Shown here: in pieces, positions 24,289 through 32,813 of the stretch | Position numbering within the stretch: position 1 is the stretch's first letter | Layout: each line of letters begins with the position of its first letter | NCBI GenBank assembly: GCA_903877125.1 | Contig: CAIRCM010000142.1 | Coordinates: 1 to 41,834 of the forward strand | DNA from: an uncultured Acetobacteraceae bacterium | GTDB taxonomy: Bacteria; Pseudomonadota; Alphaproteobacteria; Acetobacterales; Acetobacteraceae | Direction of reading: 5' to 3' | Length of the DNA: 41,834 bases | Notes under the pieces: generated by a model | Told to the model about the DNA's origin: nothing | The model's database searches: none | What the model saw: only the letters and a program-made list of their open reading frames with translations | Made by a program: the position numbers and the translations under genes

Positions 24289-25644
24289 ATGGCATTTGAA
24301 GAGAGCGAAGTCACTGCCCGCCTTGCGGATTATGTGGTCGGGACAAGGCCTGGGGATTTGCCCCAGCGTGTGCGGGATGAAGCGTTACGGTCATTCTTCA
24401 ATATCGTCGGGTGTACGATTGGCGGCGCGAGGCATGAGATCGTGGACCTCGCGGACAAGACGCTGGCGCCTTTCGCGGGGCCGCAGCAAGCGACGTTGTT
24501 CGCCCGTGGCCGCAAAGCCGATATCCTGCATGCCTCCCTGATCAACGCGTTCGCGTCGAGCATTTACAGCTTCGACGATACCCATGCGCAGGCGGTTGTC
24601 CATCCCGCCGGCCCGGTGGCGGCGGCCGTGCTGGCATTGGCCGAGTTGCGACCGGTTTCGGGCGTGGACCTGCTCACGGCTTTCGCGCTTGGTGTCGAGC
24701 TGGAATGCCGGCTGTGCAAAGGCGTGTCCGTGCCACCGGCGAAGGGTTCCATGGCATGGTCCGGCACCGGCATATCGGGCGGGTTCGGCGCCGTCGCGGC
24801 GGTTGGCAAACTGTTGAAGCTCGACACGGAACACATGCGTTGGGCGATGGGCATCGCGTTGTCTCAGGCCTCGGGATTTCGAGCGATGCACGGCAGCATG
24901 CAGGCTTCGATGATGCCGGCGCAGGGGGCGCCAATCGGTTTGCGCGCGGGCATTCTCGCCGAGCGGGGGTTCACCGCGTCGTCGGTGGGGCTCGAAGGGA
25001 AATATGGGTTTTTGTCCGTGTTTTGCGAAACGCCGGATCTGGATGCGTTGGCAGGCGGGTTGGGATCGCGGTTCGAACTGCTCAACAATACCTATAAGGC
25101 CTATCCTTGCGGGATCGTTATCCAGCCGATTATCGACGCCTGTCTGCAACTCAGGCGCGAAAAACACATCGTTGCCAACGAAATCGCACGTGTCGATATT
25201 CAGGCCTCGCCGGGGACGATGGCCCTTTGCAACAACCGCAACCCCAAGGATGAGCTGCAGGCCCATGTCAGCCTGCATCACTGGGTCGCAGTGGCGTTTA
25301 TTCGCGGCACCGCGCGCATCCAGGATATGGACACTGAAACCGCGGTGCGCGAACCCGCGCTGATGGCGTTTCAGGACAAGGTGGAAGCGGTGCTGAACCC
25401 CGCCATTCCGTCCGATGGCACCGAGGTCACGCTGACCATGAACGACGGTACCCGGCATGTGTGTAAGATCGAGCATTGCATCGGCAGCGCGACCAATCCG
25501 ATGACCAACGCCGACCTGGAGCGGAAATTCTCCGACATGTCCGAAACGGTGATCGGTGCGGCGCGGACGCGGGAGCTGGTGGCGAAGACCTGGGAGGTCG
25601 AAGCCTTGGTGGACGCGGGGGAACTGGCGCGCGCCGCGGGTTAG
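24289..25644 (+). CDS. MmgE/PrpD family protein
   Basis: A 451-residue member of the family that includes 2-methylcitrate dehydratase PrpD and cis-aconitate decarboxylase. Visible traits are the N-terminal helical part with F-F-N-I-V-G-C-T-I-G-G, H-A-S-L-I-N-A-F-A-S-S-I-Y-S-F-D-D-T-H at about 95-113 (the family D-D-T active-site region), G-F-G-A-V-A-A-V-G-K-L-L and N-T-Y-K-A-Y-P-C-G. A dehydratase or decarboxylase role on a tricarboxylate-like acid is plausible. The start ATG at 24289 follows the SDR stop by 19 bases. Confidence 0.88.
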   Translation: MAFEESEVTARLADYVVGTRPGDLPQRVRDEALRSFFNIVGCTIGGARHEIVDLADKTLAPFAGPQQATLFARGRKADILHASLINAFASSIYSFDDTHAQAVVHPAGPVAAAVLALAELRPVSGVDLLTAFALGVELECRLCKGVSVPPAKGSMAWSGTGISGGFGAVAAVGKLLKLDTEHMRWAMGIALSQASGFRAMHGSMQASMMPAQGAPIGLRAGILAERGFTASSVGLEGKYGFLSVFCETPDLDALAGGLGSRFELLNNTYKAYPCGIVIQPIIDACLQLRREKHIVANEIARVDIQASPGTMALCNNRNPKDELQAHVSLHHWVAVAFIRGTARIQDMDTETAVREPALMAFQDKVEAVLNPAIPSDGTEVTLTMNDGTRHVCKIEHCIGSATNPMTNADLERKFSDMSETVIGAARTRELVAKTWEVEALVDAGELARAAG

Positions 25645-25701
25645 ACCCGTCCGGCGGGACGTTGTAATGGTGGGGCAATCGTAACCGGAGACTGTCCCAT
25701 C

Positions 25702-27072
25702 ATGCCCGCCAAGGAAGTTCGCCTGCTCTCGGCAACCGCCATTCTGGGCTATGGCTTTCCCGAAGCTTCGCTGAAAGCCGGCATGGCGCGCCAGCCGGAC
25801 ATGATCGGTGTCGATGGTGGCAGCGTCGATCCCGGGCCACATTATCTTGGTGCGGGTGTGCCGTTCTGCTCGCCGATCGCGATAAAGCGCGACCTGCGGC
25901 TGATGCTGCGGGCAGCGATTGAGGCCAAAATCCCTTTGGTGATTGGCACCTGCGGTGGCGCGGGAGGGGAACCGCACCTCGACCTGGTGGCGGGCATGGC
26001 GCGCGAGATTGCTCGCGAAGACGGCCTGCATTTCAAAATGGCACTTATTCACGCCGAGCAGACGCCGGCGGAGATCAAGCGCCGGATCGCGACGGGTGGC
26101 ATCCATCCGCTGGCGCATCAGCCGGCCTTGACCGACGCGGTCGTGGACCGCTCGACCCGAATTGTCGGCATGATGGGTCCCGAACCGTTCATCGAGGCGT
26201 TGGACAACGGCGCGCAGGTGGTGCTGGCCGGCCGCAGTTCCGACCCCGCGCCATGGGCAGCGATGTGCATCCGCGCGCAGTTGCCGCCGGCACCCGGATG
26301 GTACGCCGGCAAGATGCTGGAATGCGGGGCGACCCCTTCCATCCCGAAAGGGCACGATTCCCTATTCGTCACGGTGCGCGAAGATCATATGGAATGCGAG
26401 CCGATGAATCCCATCCGGCGCTGCACCCCGCTCTCGGTCGCCAACCATTCGCTGCACGAAAACTCAAGCCCGATTCATCATATCGAGCCAGGCGGCATGC
26501 TCGACACTTCGGACTGTCGGTTCGAAGCGATCAGCGATAGGGCGGTGCGCATATCCGGAATGAAATGGACTCCTGCCAGCCAGTACACTGTCAAGCTGGA
26601 AGGGGTGGAGCTGGCCGGCTATCGCGCCATCTGCATCGCCGGCACACGTGATCCCCTGTTGATCGGCCGATTGGATAATTTTCTGGAGTCCGTTCGGTCG
26701 GAGGTCGCGACGAAAGCGGCGGCGTTCGGCGCAACACCCGATACCTATCAACTGGGCTTTCGCGTCTACGGCCGCGATGGGGTCATGGCAGCCCGCGAAC
26801 CGGTGCGCGATGCGGTGCCGCATGAGGTCGGTTTCGTGATCGAAGTCGTCAGCCGCCAATCCCGCGAAATGGCCGCCGCCGTCCTCGGTGTCGCCCGTGC
26901 CAACATGCTGCACACCGATTTTCCCGGACGTTTGTGTCGGGAGGGCAATATGGCGTTTCCATTCTCGCCGTCCGACATCGACGTTGGACCCGTCTATCGT
27001 TTCAGTGTCTATCATGTCGCGGATGTGACGGACCCTCGCGAGATGTTCCCCATTGAATATGAGACGGTGTGA
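25702..27072 (+). CDS. AtuA-family protein (acyclic terpene utilisation type, DUF1446)
   Basis: A 456-residue protein of the AtuA family, named from the Pseudomonas acyclic-terpene utilisation cluster. The N-terminal region has G-V-D-G-G-S-V-D-P-G-P-H-Y-L-G and V-I-G-T-C-G-G-A-G-G-E-P-H. Then come V-V-L-A-G-R-S-S-D-P-A and the C-terminal F-R-V-Y-G-R-D-G. The biochemical role of the family is not settled. It is followed after 1 base by the small DUF4387 gene, a recurrent partner, suggesting a two-subunit enzyme. Context is CoA-linked acid degradation rather than an obvious terpene cluster. Confidence 0.87.
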   Translation: MPAKEVRLLSATAILGYGFPEASLKAGMARQPDMIGVDGGSVDPGPHYLGAGVPFCSPIAIKRDLRLMLRAAIEAKIPLVIGTCGGAGGEPHLDLVAGMAREIAREDGLHFKMALIHAEQTPAEIKRRIATGGIHPLAHQPALTDAVVDRSTRIVGMMGPEPFIEALDNGAQVVLAGRSSDPAPWAAMCIRAQLPPAPGWYAGKMLECGATPSIPKGHDSLFVTVREDHMECEPMNPIRRCTPLSVANHSLHENSSPIHHIEPGGMLDTSDCRFEAISDRAVRISGMKWTPASQYTVKLEGVELAGYRAICIAGTRDPLLIGRLDNFLESVRSEVATKAAAFGATPDTYQLGFRVYGRDGVMAAREPVRDAVPHEVGFVIEVVSRQSREMAAAVLGVARANMLHTDFPGRLCREGNMAFPFSPSDIDVGPVYRFSVYHVADVTDPREMFPIEYETV

Positions 27073-27073
27073 C

Positions 27074-27385
27074 ATGACCCTGATCCGCGATGCCGCCCGC
27101 GTGTGCAAAAGCAAGAACGCCGGCCCGTTCGAATTGACCGTCGATGTGGTCTTCGACGATGCCGAGACCTATCGGAAAGTGAAGGCAACGGGGGTGCTGT
27201 GCCCAGCGTTGTTTTCGCGCCTTTACAATGTGCCGGAAGAGCACGTGCTGTTCACCCCGTACGACGCGGCTTTCGCCTTCAAGGCGACCTTCCCGCGCCT
27301 GGTACCCGCCGGTGAATTCGGGGATACGGATGTCTACGGTTGCCAGCAGCACGCTCCGCTGTTGGACGTTGATCTACCCATCTGA
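27074..27385 (+). CDS. DUF4387 family protein (small partner of AtuA-like protein)
   Basis: A 103-residue protein of unknown function. It has D-A-A-R-V-C-K-S-K-N-A-G-P-F-E-L-T-V-D-V-V-F, V-L-C-P-A-L-F-S-R-L-Y-N-V-P and G-D-T-D-V-Y-G-C-Q-Q-H-A-P-L-L-D, which I recognise as DUF4387. It carries three cysteines and no signal peptide. It begins 1 base after the AtuA-like stop, so equal expression is likely. Family assignment is by memory of conserved motifs. Confidence 0.82.
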   Translation: MTLIRDAARVCKSKNAGPFELTVDVVFDDAETYRKVKATGVLCPALFSRLYNVPEEHVLFTPYDAAFAFKATFPRLVPAGEFGDTDVYGCQQHAPLLDVDLPI

Positions 27386-27406
27386 AACGCGAAAGAACCT
27401 CACACC

Positions 27407-28776
27407 ATGACCGACCGTATGATGACCCTGGTTGCCTTCCTGCAGGCACAGAACTGTTCCAACCTGCCGGGTTCGTGGCGGCATCCGTCCACGATGCTGG
27501 ATTTTCTGACCCCGGAATATTACCAGCGTATTGCCCGCATTCTGGAAGCCGGCAAAATCCAGTTGGCCTTCTTCGATGACCGTCTGGCTCTGCCCGATCT
27601 TTACACCGGCAACCATCTGGAGGCGATCAACGCCGGGGTGCGCGCGGTGAAGATGGACCCCTCCACCCTGTTGATGGCGATGGGCATGGCAACGTCCCAG
27701 TTGGGCTTGGGCACGACCTATTCGACGACCTATTATGAGCCGTACCATGTCGCGCGGGTGTTCGCGACGATGGACCTGATGCTCAAGGGCCGGGTCGGCT
27801 GGAATATCGTGACCTGCTGAACAGCGCGGAGGCGGCGAATTTCGGGCACGCCGAGCATATGGAACATGACGCGCGGTACGATCGGGCGGACGAGTTCATG
27901 GACGTGGTTATGAGCCACTGGAACACCTGGGACGACGATGCGCTGATCCTCGACAAGGCGAACAACCGCTTTGCTGACGGCTCGATGGTCCACCGGGCCG
28001 ATCATGTCGGCAAATATTTCAAGTCGCGCGGACCGTTCAGCGTGCCGCGGTCGCCGCAGGGGCATCCGGTCTTGATTCAGGCCGGACAATCCGGTCGCGG
28101 TCAGGCTTTTGCCGCGAAATGGGCCGAATTGGTCTTCGTCATCCATCACAATCTGGAAGCCGGCAAGATCGCCTACAAGAACTTCAAGGAACAGGTCGCG
28201 GCGGCGGGACGCGATCCCTCGAAGGTGCATATGGCACCGGCCTGTTATGTCTGCGTCGCGGAATCGGAGGCTGCCGCGCAGGAAAAACGCGCGATCATCG
28301 AAGCGACAGCAAAACCGGTCGATGCACTGGTGCTGATCTCCGAAGTCTTGAACTACGATTTCGGCAAGAAGGGCTACGACGAGCCGTTTACCGACGAGGA
28401 GCTTGCCGGTTTCAGCTGGCATGGGTTCCGCGAGCGCGTGATTCAGCATTCCGGCCGCAAGAACCCCACCGTGCGGGACTTCGTGGAGGTGTCCGGGCGC
28501 GGCACGATCGCGGAGCACAAGGTATTCTGCGGCACGCCGAAGCAAGTGGCCGATCAGATGGAGGAATGGTTCGTGGCACCGGCCTGCGACGGGTTCGTTC
28601 TCGCCGCCACGCATATGCCGGGCAACCATGAAGACGTGGTGCGGCTGCTGGTGCCCGAACTGCAACGGCGTGGGTTGTTTCAGAAGGACTATCGCGGCAG
28701 CACCCTGCGGGAGAACCTCGGGCTCCACATCCCCCGCGCCAAGGACTACCACATGGCTCGGAAGGCCGCGCAATGA
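27407..28776 (+). pseudogene. LLM-class flavin monooxygenase (NtaA/SnaA/DszA type), frameshifted
   Basis: Two adjacent reading frames together encode one bacterial luciferase-like monooxygenase. The first covers 27407-27820 and ends G-R-V-G-W-N-I-V-T-C-stop. The second continues in another frame from about 27821 to 28776 with L-N-S-A-E-A-A-N-F-G-H-A. Family members read G-W-N-I-V-T-S-x-N-x-x-E-A-x-N-F-G, so a single missing base near 27813-27818 (ACCTGCTGA where ACCTCGCTGA is expected) explains the break. Restored length is about 456 residues, normal for NtaA-type enzymes. No slippery site for programmed shifting is seen. It is either a real pseudogene or a sequencing error. These enzymes need a reduced-flavin supplier, and none is adjacent. 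Confidence 0.88.
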
Positions 28777-29624
28777 GAAGCTTGCTGTTCGCCCCGGGCA
28801 ATCACGCTCGGCGAGTCGAAAAGGCTTTGTCCCTGCCGGCGGACGGCGTCATCCTCGATCTGGAAGACGCCGTTGCCGTCACCGAGAAGCCGCCCACACG
28901 CGCCAAGGTGGTGGCTGCGTTCGGGGCACCCCGGCACGGGAAGTTGTATGTGCGGGTCAACGCGCTGTCGACGGAATGGTGCTTCGCGGACTTGCTGGCG
29001 ATCGTGCATGCCGGGCTGGACGGGATCGTTCTGCCGAAGACCGAATCCGCCGACGAACTGAAAGCGGCGGATTGGGTCATCGGATCGTTGGAACAGGAAC
29101 GCGGGCTGCGGCGCGGCGCGATCGATCTGATACCGATCATCGAAACCGCGCGGGGCATCCAGGCGCTGCCGTTGATTTGCGGCGCGGGTAGCAGGGCGCG
29201 GACTCTGGCCTTCGGTGCGGGGGATTTCACGCTCGATCTGGGCATGATCTGGTCTCGCGACGAAAGCGAACTGTTGCCGCACCGCGCTGCTTGCGTGGTG
29301 GCCTGCCGGGCGGCGGGGATGGAACCGCCGCTGGACACGGTATGGGCTGATTTGCGCGACACGGAGGGGTTCGCTCAGTCCGCCAAACGGGCGGCGGCGC
29401 TCGGGTTTCAGGGGAAGATGTGCATCCATCCGGATCAGGTGGCGGTCACGAACGCGGCCTTCACGCCGGACGATGCGACAATTGCCCAGGCGCGTCGCGT
29501 GATCGCGGCGTTCGACGAGGCCGAGAAGCAGGGCCTGGCATCCATCCAGCTCGATGGACAGTTCATCGACTATCCCATCGTGCAGCGCGCCCGGCAGGTT
29601 CTGTCGCGGGGAGGCATCCAATGA
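28773..29624 (+). CDS. CoA-ester lyase (HpcH/HpaI, CitE-like)
   Basis: A 283-residue TIM-barrel lyase that cleaves or forms C-C bonds in acyl-CoAs such as citramalyl- or malyl-CoA. It starts M-R-S-L-L-F-A-P-G-N-H-A-R-R-V-E-K-A-L-S, then G-V-I-L-D-L-E-D-A-V-A (Mg-linked acidic pair), I-P-I-I-E-T-A-R-G-I with the metal-binding Glu, F-G-A-G-D-F-T-L-D-L-G and G-K-M-C-I-H-P-D-Q-V. It overlaps the flanking genes by 4 bases each. Next to a CaiB transferase and an MmgE/PrpD protein, it may carry out the last cleavage of the pathway. Confidence 0.92.
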   Translation: MRSLLFAPGNHARRVEKALSLPADGVILDLEDAVAVTEKPPTRAKVVAAFGAPRHGKLYVRVNALSTEWCFADLLAIVHAGLDGIVLPKTESADELKAADWVIGSLEQERGLRRGAIDLIPIIETARGIQALPLICGAGSRARTLAFGAGDFTLDLGMIWSRDESELLPHRAACVVACRAAGMEPPLDTVWADLRDTEGFAQSAKRAAALGFQGKMCIHPDQVAVTNAAFTPDDATIAQARRVIAAFDEAEKQGLASIQLDGQFIDYPIVQRARQVLSRGGIQ

Positions 29625-30823
29625 TCGACGTTCAGGCGCTGCAAGGATGCCGGGTGCTGGATATCGCGACGTTTCTGGCCGGTCCGTTTGCCGCGACCCA
29701 GTTGGGCGAATTCGGCGCCGAAGTGATCAAGGTCGAGCTGCCGGGGGTTGGCGATGCCACGCGACGGTTCGGCACGATGACGGATTGCGGGGATTCGCTG
29801 CCGTGGTTGTCTGAATCCCGGAACAAGAAGTGCATCACGCTGGATTTGCGGAAACCGGACGGTGTGGCGCTGCTGAAACGGCTGGTCGCGCAATCTGACG
29901 TGCTGATCGAAAATTTTCAGCCGGGCACCATGGAGAAATGGGGCCTGGGCTGGGACGTGCTGTCGGCGGTCAATCCCCGGCTGATCATGGTGCGGATTTC
30001 CGGCTATGGGCAAACCGGTCCCTACAAGGATCGACCGGGTTTCGGCCGCATCGGCAATGCCTTCGGCGGGCTGTCGTTCCTCGCCGGTTATCCCGACCGC
30101 GCGCCGGTCACCCCGGGGTCTGCGACGATTCCGGATTACATGGCAGGTATCTACGGCGCGATGGGCACCCTCCTGGCGATGCAGGCACGGGAGAAAACCG
30201 GGCGCGGCCAGATGGTGGACATCGGGCTGTATGAGCCAATTTTCCGCATCCTCGACGAACTCGCCCCGGCGTTTCAGCACAAGGGCTATGTGCGGCAGCG
30301 CATGGGGCCCGGCACCGTCAATGTCGTACCGCACAGCCATTACCCAACCAAGGACGGCCGCTGGATCGCGATCGCCTGCACCAGCGACAAAATTTTTGCC
30401 CGGTTGGCCGAGGCGATGGGCCGTCCCGAGCTGGCGGACCCGGCTTCCTGGGGCGTCTTGGCGCACCGCGAGCGCGATCGGGCCGCGGTCGATGAAACCG
30501 TGGCTGCGTGGACCGAGACCTATGATCGTTCGGACCTGATGAAGCTCTGCGAAACCAACCAGGTGCCCTGCGGCCCGGTTTATGCGATCGATGAGATTTT
30601 CGAGGATCCGCACTATGCCGCACGCGGCAATATCCTGCGGATGGCAGATTCGCGGGTGGGCGAACTCGCGGTGCCCAACCTTGTCCCCCGCCTCAGCGAA
30701 ACGCCGGGGGCCGTCCAGTGGCTTGGCGAGGCGCTCGGTGGGCATAACGACGAAATCTATAAAGGCTTGTTGGGATTGGACGACGCGGAAATGGATCGGC
30801 TGCAAACCGAAGGGGTTATATGA
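29621..30823 (+). CDS. CaiB/BaiF family CoA-transferase (third)
   Basis: A 400-residue class III CoA-transferase. It shows R-V-L-D-I-A-T-F-L-A-G-P-F-A-A, A-E-V-I-K-V-E-L-P-G-V-G-D, N-K-K-C-I-T-L-D-L-R and I-S-G-Y-G-Q-T-G-P-Y. The catalytic Asp is probably Asp172 in T-I-P-D-Y-M-A-G. It is clearly more distant from the tandem pair on the other strand than those are from each other. Start ATG at 29621 overlaps the lyase stop (ATGA). A transferase paired with a CoA-ester lyase resembles itaconate- or citramalate-type degradation units; this is inference. Confidence 0.93.
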   Translation: MIDVQALQGCRVLDIATFLAGPFAATQLGEFGAEVIKVELPGVGDATRRFGTMTDCGDSLPWLSESRNKKCITLDLRKPDGVALLKRLVAQSDVLIENFQPGTMEKWGLGWDVLSAVNPRLIMVRISGYGQTGPYKDRPGFGRIGNAFGGLSFLAGYPDRAPVTPGSATIPDYMAGIYGAMGTLLAMQAREKTGRGQMVDIGLYEPIFRILDELAPAFQHKGYVRQRMGPGTVNVVPHSHYPTKDGRWIAIACTSDKIFARLAEAMGRPELADPASWGVLAHRERDRAAVDETVAAWTETYDRSDLMKLCETNQVPCGPVYAIDEIFEDPHYAARGNILRMADSRVGELAVPNLVPRLSETPGAVQWLGEALGGHNDEIYKGLLGLDDAEMDRLQTEGVI

Positions 30824-31347
30824 ACGCTGTTATCGCGCGGCGTGTGGCCTTATGTGGCTTTGTTTTGCCGGCGTTACGCGGTGCCTGGGCGCAGGGGTTG
30901 CCGAGCGTCAACGGCCAGCGGCCGGAGGTTGCTTTTATATCGCAGACCTCCGTTGATGCGTCCCCGGCACAGCGGGGCTACACGAAGGTCCTCGCGGATC
31001 AAATACGCGCCCGGCTGACCGGCGATCCGTCGATGATACTGCTGCCGACCGCGCTGAACGACAACGCTGTCGTGGGCATGCCTGTGCCCGGTTTCGTGGC
31101 GTCAGCAGATGAACTGACCCAAGCCGTGCGACGCCTGCCGGCGATCTGCAATACCGTGCTCGTGTTCGGACCTCATCCGGGCCCGGTCGGGCTGTTTCCC
31201 GTGCGGGTTTTGAGACGTGGCACCATCGCAGGCATCACGTTCTATATTAGTGCACCCAAGGGCGATTTGCCCTCCGCGAGCGAGATCGATCAGGTCTTCA
31301 GCACGGTGCGCCGTGATATTGCCACGATCAACAAATCCTCCCGGTAG
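30820..31347 (+). CDS. Exported protein of unknown function
   Basis: I do not recognise this 175-residue protein. Residues 1-25 form a signal peptide: a short basic start (A-R-R), a hydrophobic core and A-W-A-Q as cleavage site near residue 24. The mature part has alternating strands and helices, with G-Y-T-K-V-L-A-D-Q-I-R-A-R-L, L-V-F-G-P-H-P-G-P-V-G-L-F-P-V and S-E-I-D-Q-V-F-S-T-V-R-R-D-I. One cysteine remains after cleavage. The ATG overlaps the CoA-transferase stop by 4 bases, so it is translated with the pathway, yet it would work in the periplasm. Confidence 0.75.
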   Translation: MNAVIARRVALCGFVLPALRGAWAQGLPSVNGQRPEVAFISQTSVDASPAQRGYTKVLADQIRARLTGDPSMILLPTALNDNAVVGMPVPGFVASADELTQAVRRLPAICNTVLVFGPHPGPVGLFPVRVLRRGTIAGITFYISAPKGDLPSASEIDQVFSTVRRDIATINKSSR

Positions 31348-31464
31348 CCCCCCGCTAGCACCGAGCGCTCAATACAATCCGTTGGCAGCCCCCGCGGGTA
31401 AGCCTATAGAGTGGCCCGCACGGCTGGGCGGGGACGAATGCGTCCAAGCCGTTATGGAGGTTTC

Positions 31465-31704
31465 ATGGGTGGTTTGAGCATCTGGCACTGGATGATCGCG
31501 CTGCTGGTCATACTGATGCTGTTCGGCGGCGGCAAAGTCAGCGGCCTGATGGGTGACTTCGCGAAGGGCATAAAATCCTTCAAGAAAAACATGGCTGAGC
31601 CTGACGACGAGTCGATGGAAGCTGGGGCCAGCAAGCCGACCGGCACGCTTCCCGGCACGCAGACGCCCAATCGGGAACGCGAAACCACCACCACGCATTC
31701 CTGA
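31465..31704 (+). CDS. tatA: Sec-independent translocase protein TatA
   Basis: A 79-residue TatA. There is an N-terminal membrane helix ([15 protein letters not shown]), the F-G-G-G-K hinge, an amphipathic helix [16 protein letters not shown], and an acidic, Thr-rich tail. TatA forms the pore-like assembly for folded-protein export. The ATG at 31465 has GGAGG 5 bases upstream. tatB and tatC do not follow, so it stands alone here. Possible Tat substrates in this window include UrtA and the Rieske protein. Confidence 0.92.
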   Translation: MGGLSIWHWMIALLVILMLFGGGKVSGLMGDFAKGIKSFKKNMAEPDDESMEAGASKPTGTLPGTQTPNRERETTTTHS

Positions 31705-31716
31705 ACGGGGACATTC

Positions 31717-32658
31717 ATGGCCACGCATCGCCTCACCTCAACGCCCGAGACCATCCGTTGGGGCATGTTCGATGCGGCCTTTCCGCCGCTGATCACGGTC
31801 GCTTCCGGCGATACAGTGGTCATGGAGTGTGTCTCCGGCGGGCCCGAGGTCATGCCGCCACCCGGCTCCGGATTGACCGTGCCTCCGGCACTGGCGGCGA
31901 TCCATGCCGCCAAACCGCCGCGCGGTCCTGGCCATATCCTGACCGGTCCGGTGGCCATCGCGGGCGCCATGCCGGGCGACATGCTGGAAGTGCACATCGA
32001 TAAGATCGATGTGGGGTGCGACTGGGGGTACTGTGGCTTCCGGCCGTTGGCGGGCACGCTGCCTGAAGATTTCACCGAAAAATACCTGTCGCACATCCCG
32101 GTCGATCGGGCGCGCGGTGTTTGTACGCTGCCTTGGGGCACCGAACTGAAACTGGCGCCGTTCTTCGGCGTGATGGGCGTCGCACCGCCACCCGCGTACG
32201 GCACGATCTCCACGATTCAGCCACGCGAGCATGGTGGCAACCTCGATAACAAGGAACTGACGGCAGGCTCGACCTTGTTCCTGCCTGTCTGGGCCGAGGG
32301 CGCGCTGTTTTCCGCCGGCGACGGGCACGGCGTACAGGGCGACGGGGAGGTGTGCATCAACGCGCTGGAGATCTGCCTGACCGGCACCTTCACGTTCACG
32401 CTGCACAAAGCCGCCGGACTGACCTATCCGCGGGCGGAAACCCCGACCCATTACATCAGCATGGGTATGCACGAGGATTTGGATCAGGCGATGAAGCAGG
32501 CGCTGCGGCAGATGATTGCCTTCATCGTCGGGCGCACCAACCTGACCCGGGAGCAGGCCTATCAGTTCTGCTCCCTCGCCGTGGACTTTCACGTCACGCA
32601 GACGGTGAACGGCGAAAAAGGGGTACATGGGCTGCTTCGGAAGGGCTTGCTGCTGTAG
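31717..32658 (+). CDS. Acetamidase/formamidase family protein
   Basis: A 313-residue member of the FmdA/AmdA family, which hydrolyses short amides to ammonia and acid. It has the family's H-I-L-T-G-P-V-A-I-A-G-A-M-P-G-D-M-L-E-V block at about 73-91, then G-G-N-L-D-N-K-E-L and P-V-W-A-E-G-A-L-F-S-A-G-D-G-H-G-V-Q-G-D-G-E-V, which carries acidic and His residues likely to bind metal. It begins 12 bases after tatA. It is somewhat shorter than classical formamidases. A nitrogen-release role would fit the urea operon, but no shared control is seen. Confidence 0.88.
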   Translation: MATHRLTSTPETIRWGMFDAAFPPLITVASGDTVVMECVSGGPEVMPPPGSGLTVPPALAAIHAAKPPRGPGHILTGPVAIAGAMPGDMLEVHIDKIDVGCDWGYCGFRPLAGTLPEDFTEKYLSHIPVDRARGVCTLPWGTELKLAPFFGVMGVAPPPAYGTISTIQPREHGGNLDNKELTAGSTLFLPVWAEGALFSAGDGHGVQGDGEVCINALEICLTGTFTFTLHKAAGLTYPRAETPTHYISMGMHEDLDQAMKQALRQMIAFIVGRTNLTREQAYQFCSLAVDFHVTQTVNGEKGVHGLLRKGLLL

Positions 32659-32690
32659 CCGCCGGCCGGGCTGAAGCTCTCCTTCAATCT

Positions 32691-32704
32691 ACACCGTGTG
32701 GTGT
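32691..32704. terminator. Weak inverted repeat after the amidase gene
   Basis: ACACC-GTGT-GGTGT lies 33 bases after the amidase stop. The stem is only 5 bp with no T-run directly after it, so this is a weak terminator or a protein site in the gcrA upstream region. Confidence 0.3.
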
Positions 32705-32713
32705 GACGAATAG

Positions 32714-32769
32714 TTGTCCACAACTTTTTGTATGGGTTCTTCGATTCGTTGTTGACCCCCACGGTGGGG
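32714..32769 (+). promoter_or_regulatory. gcrA upstream region: DnaA-box-like site, GANTC site, inverted repeat
   Basis: TTGTCCACA at 32714-32722 differs at one position from the DnaA box TTATCCACA and is embedded in the palindrome GTTGTCCACAAC. GATTC, a CcrM (GANTC) methylation site, is at 32743-32747. TTGACC at 32752-32757 could be a -35 element, overlapping an inverted repeat CCCCAC-G-GTGGGG at 32757-32769. In Caulobacter, gcrA is known to be activated by DnaA. The sites are read directly; their use here is inferred. Confidence 0.55.
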
Positions 32770-32813
32770 TCTATACCGTATCTTGTGGTTAGACCAGCAA
32801 GGGGGCCCACAAG

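Noticed and set aside
24391-26355. Long minus-strand open frame (about 650 codons) opposite MmgE/PrpD and AtuA-like genes
   Set aside because: Antisense shadow of two conserved genes, Arg/His/Pro-rich low-complexity translation and no recognisable domain.
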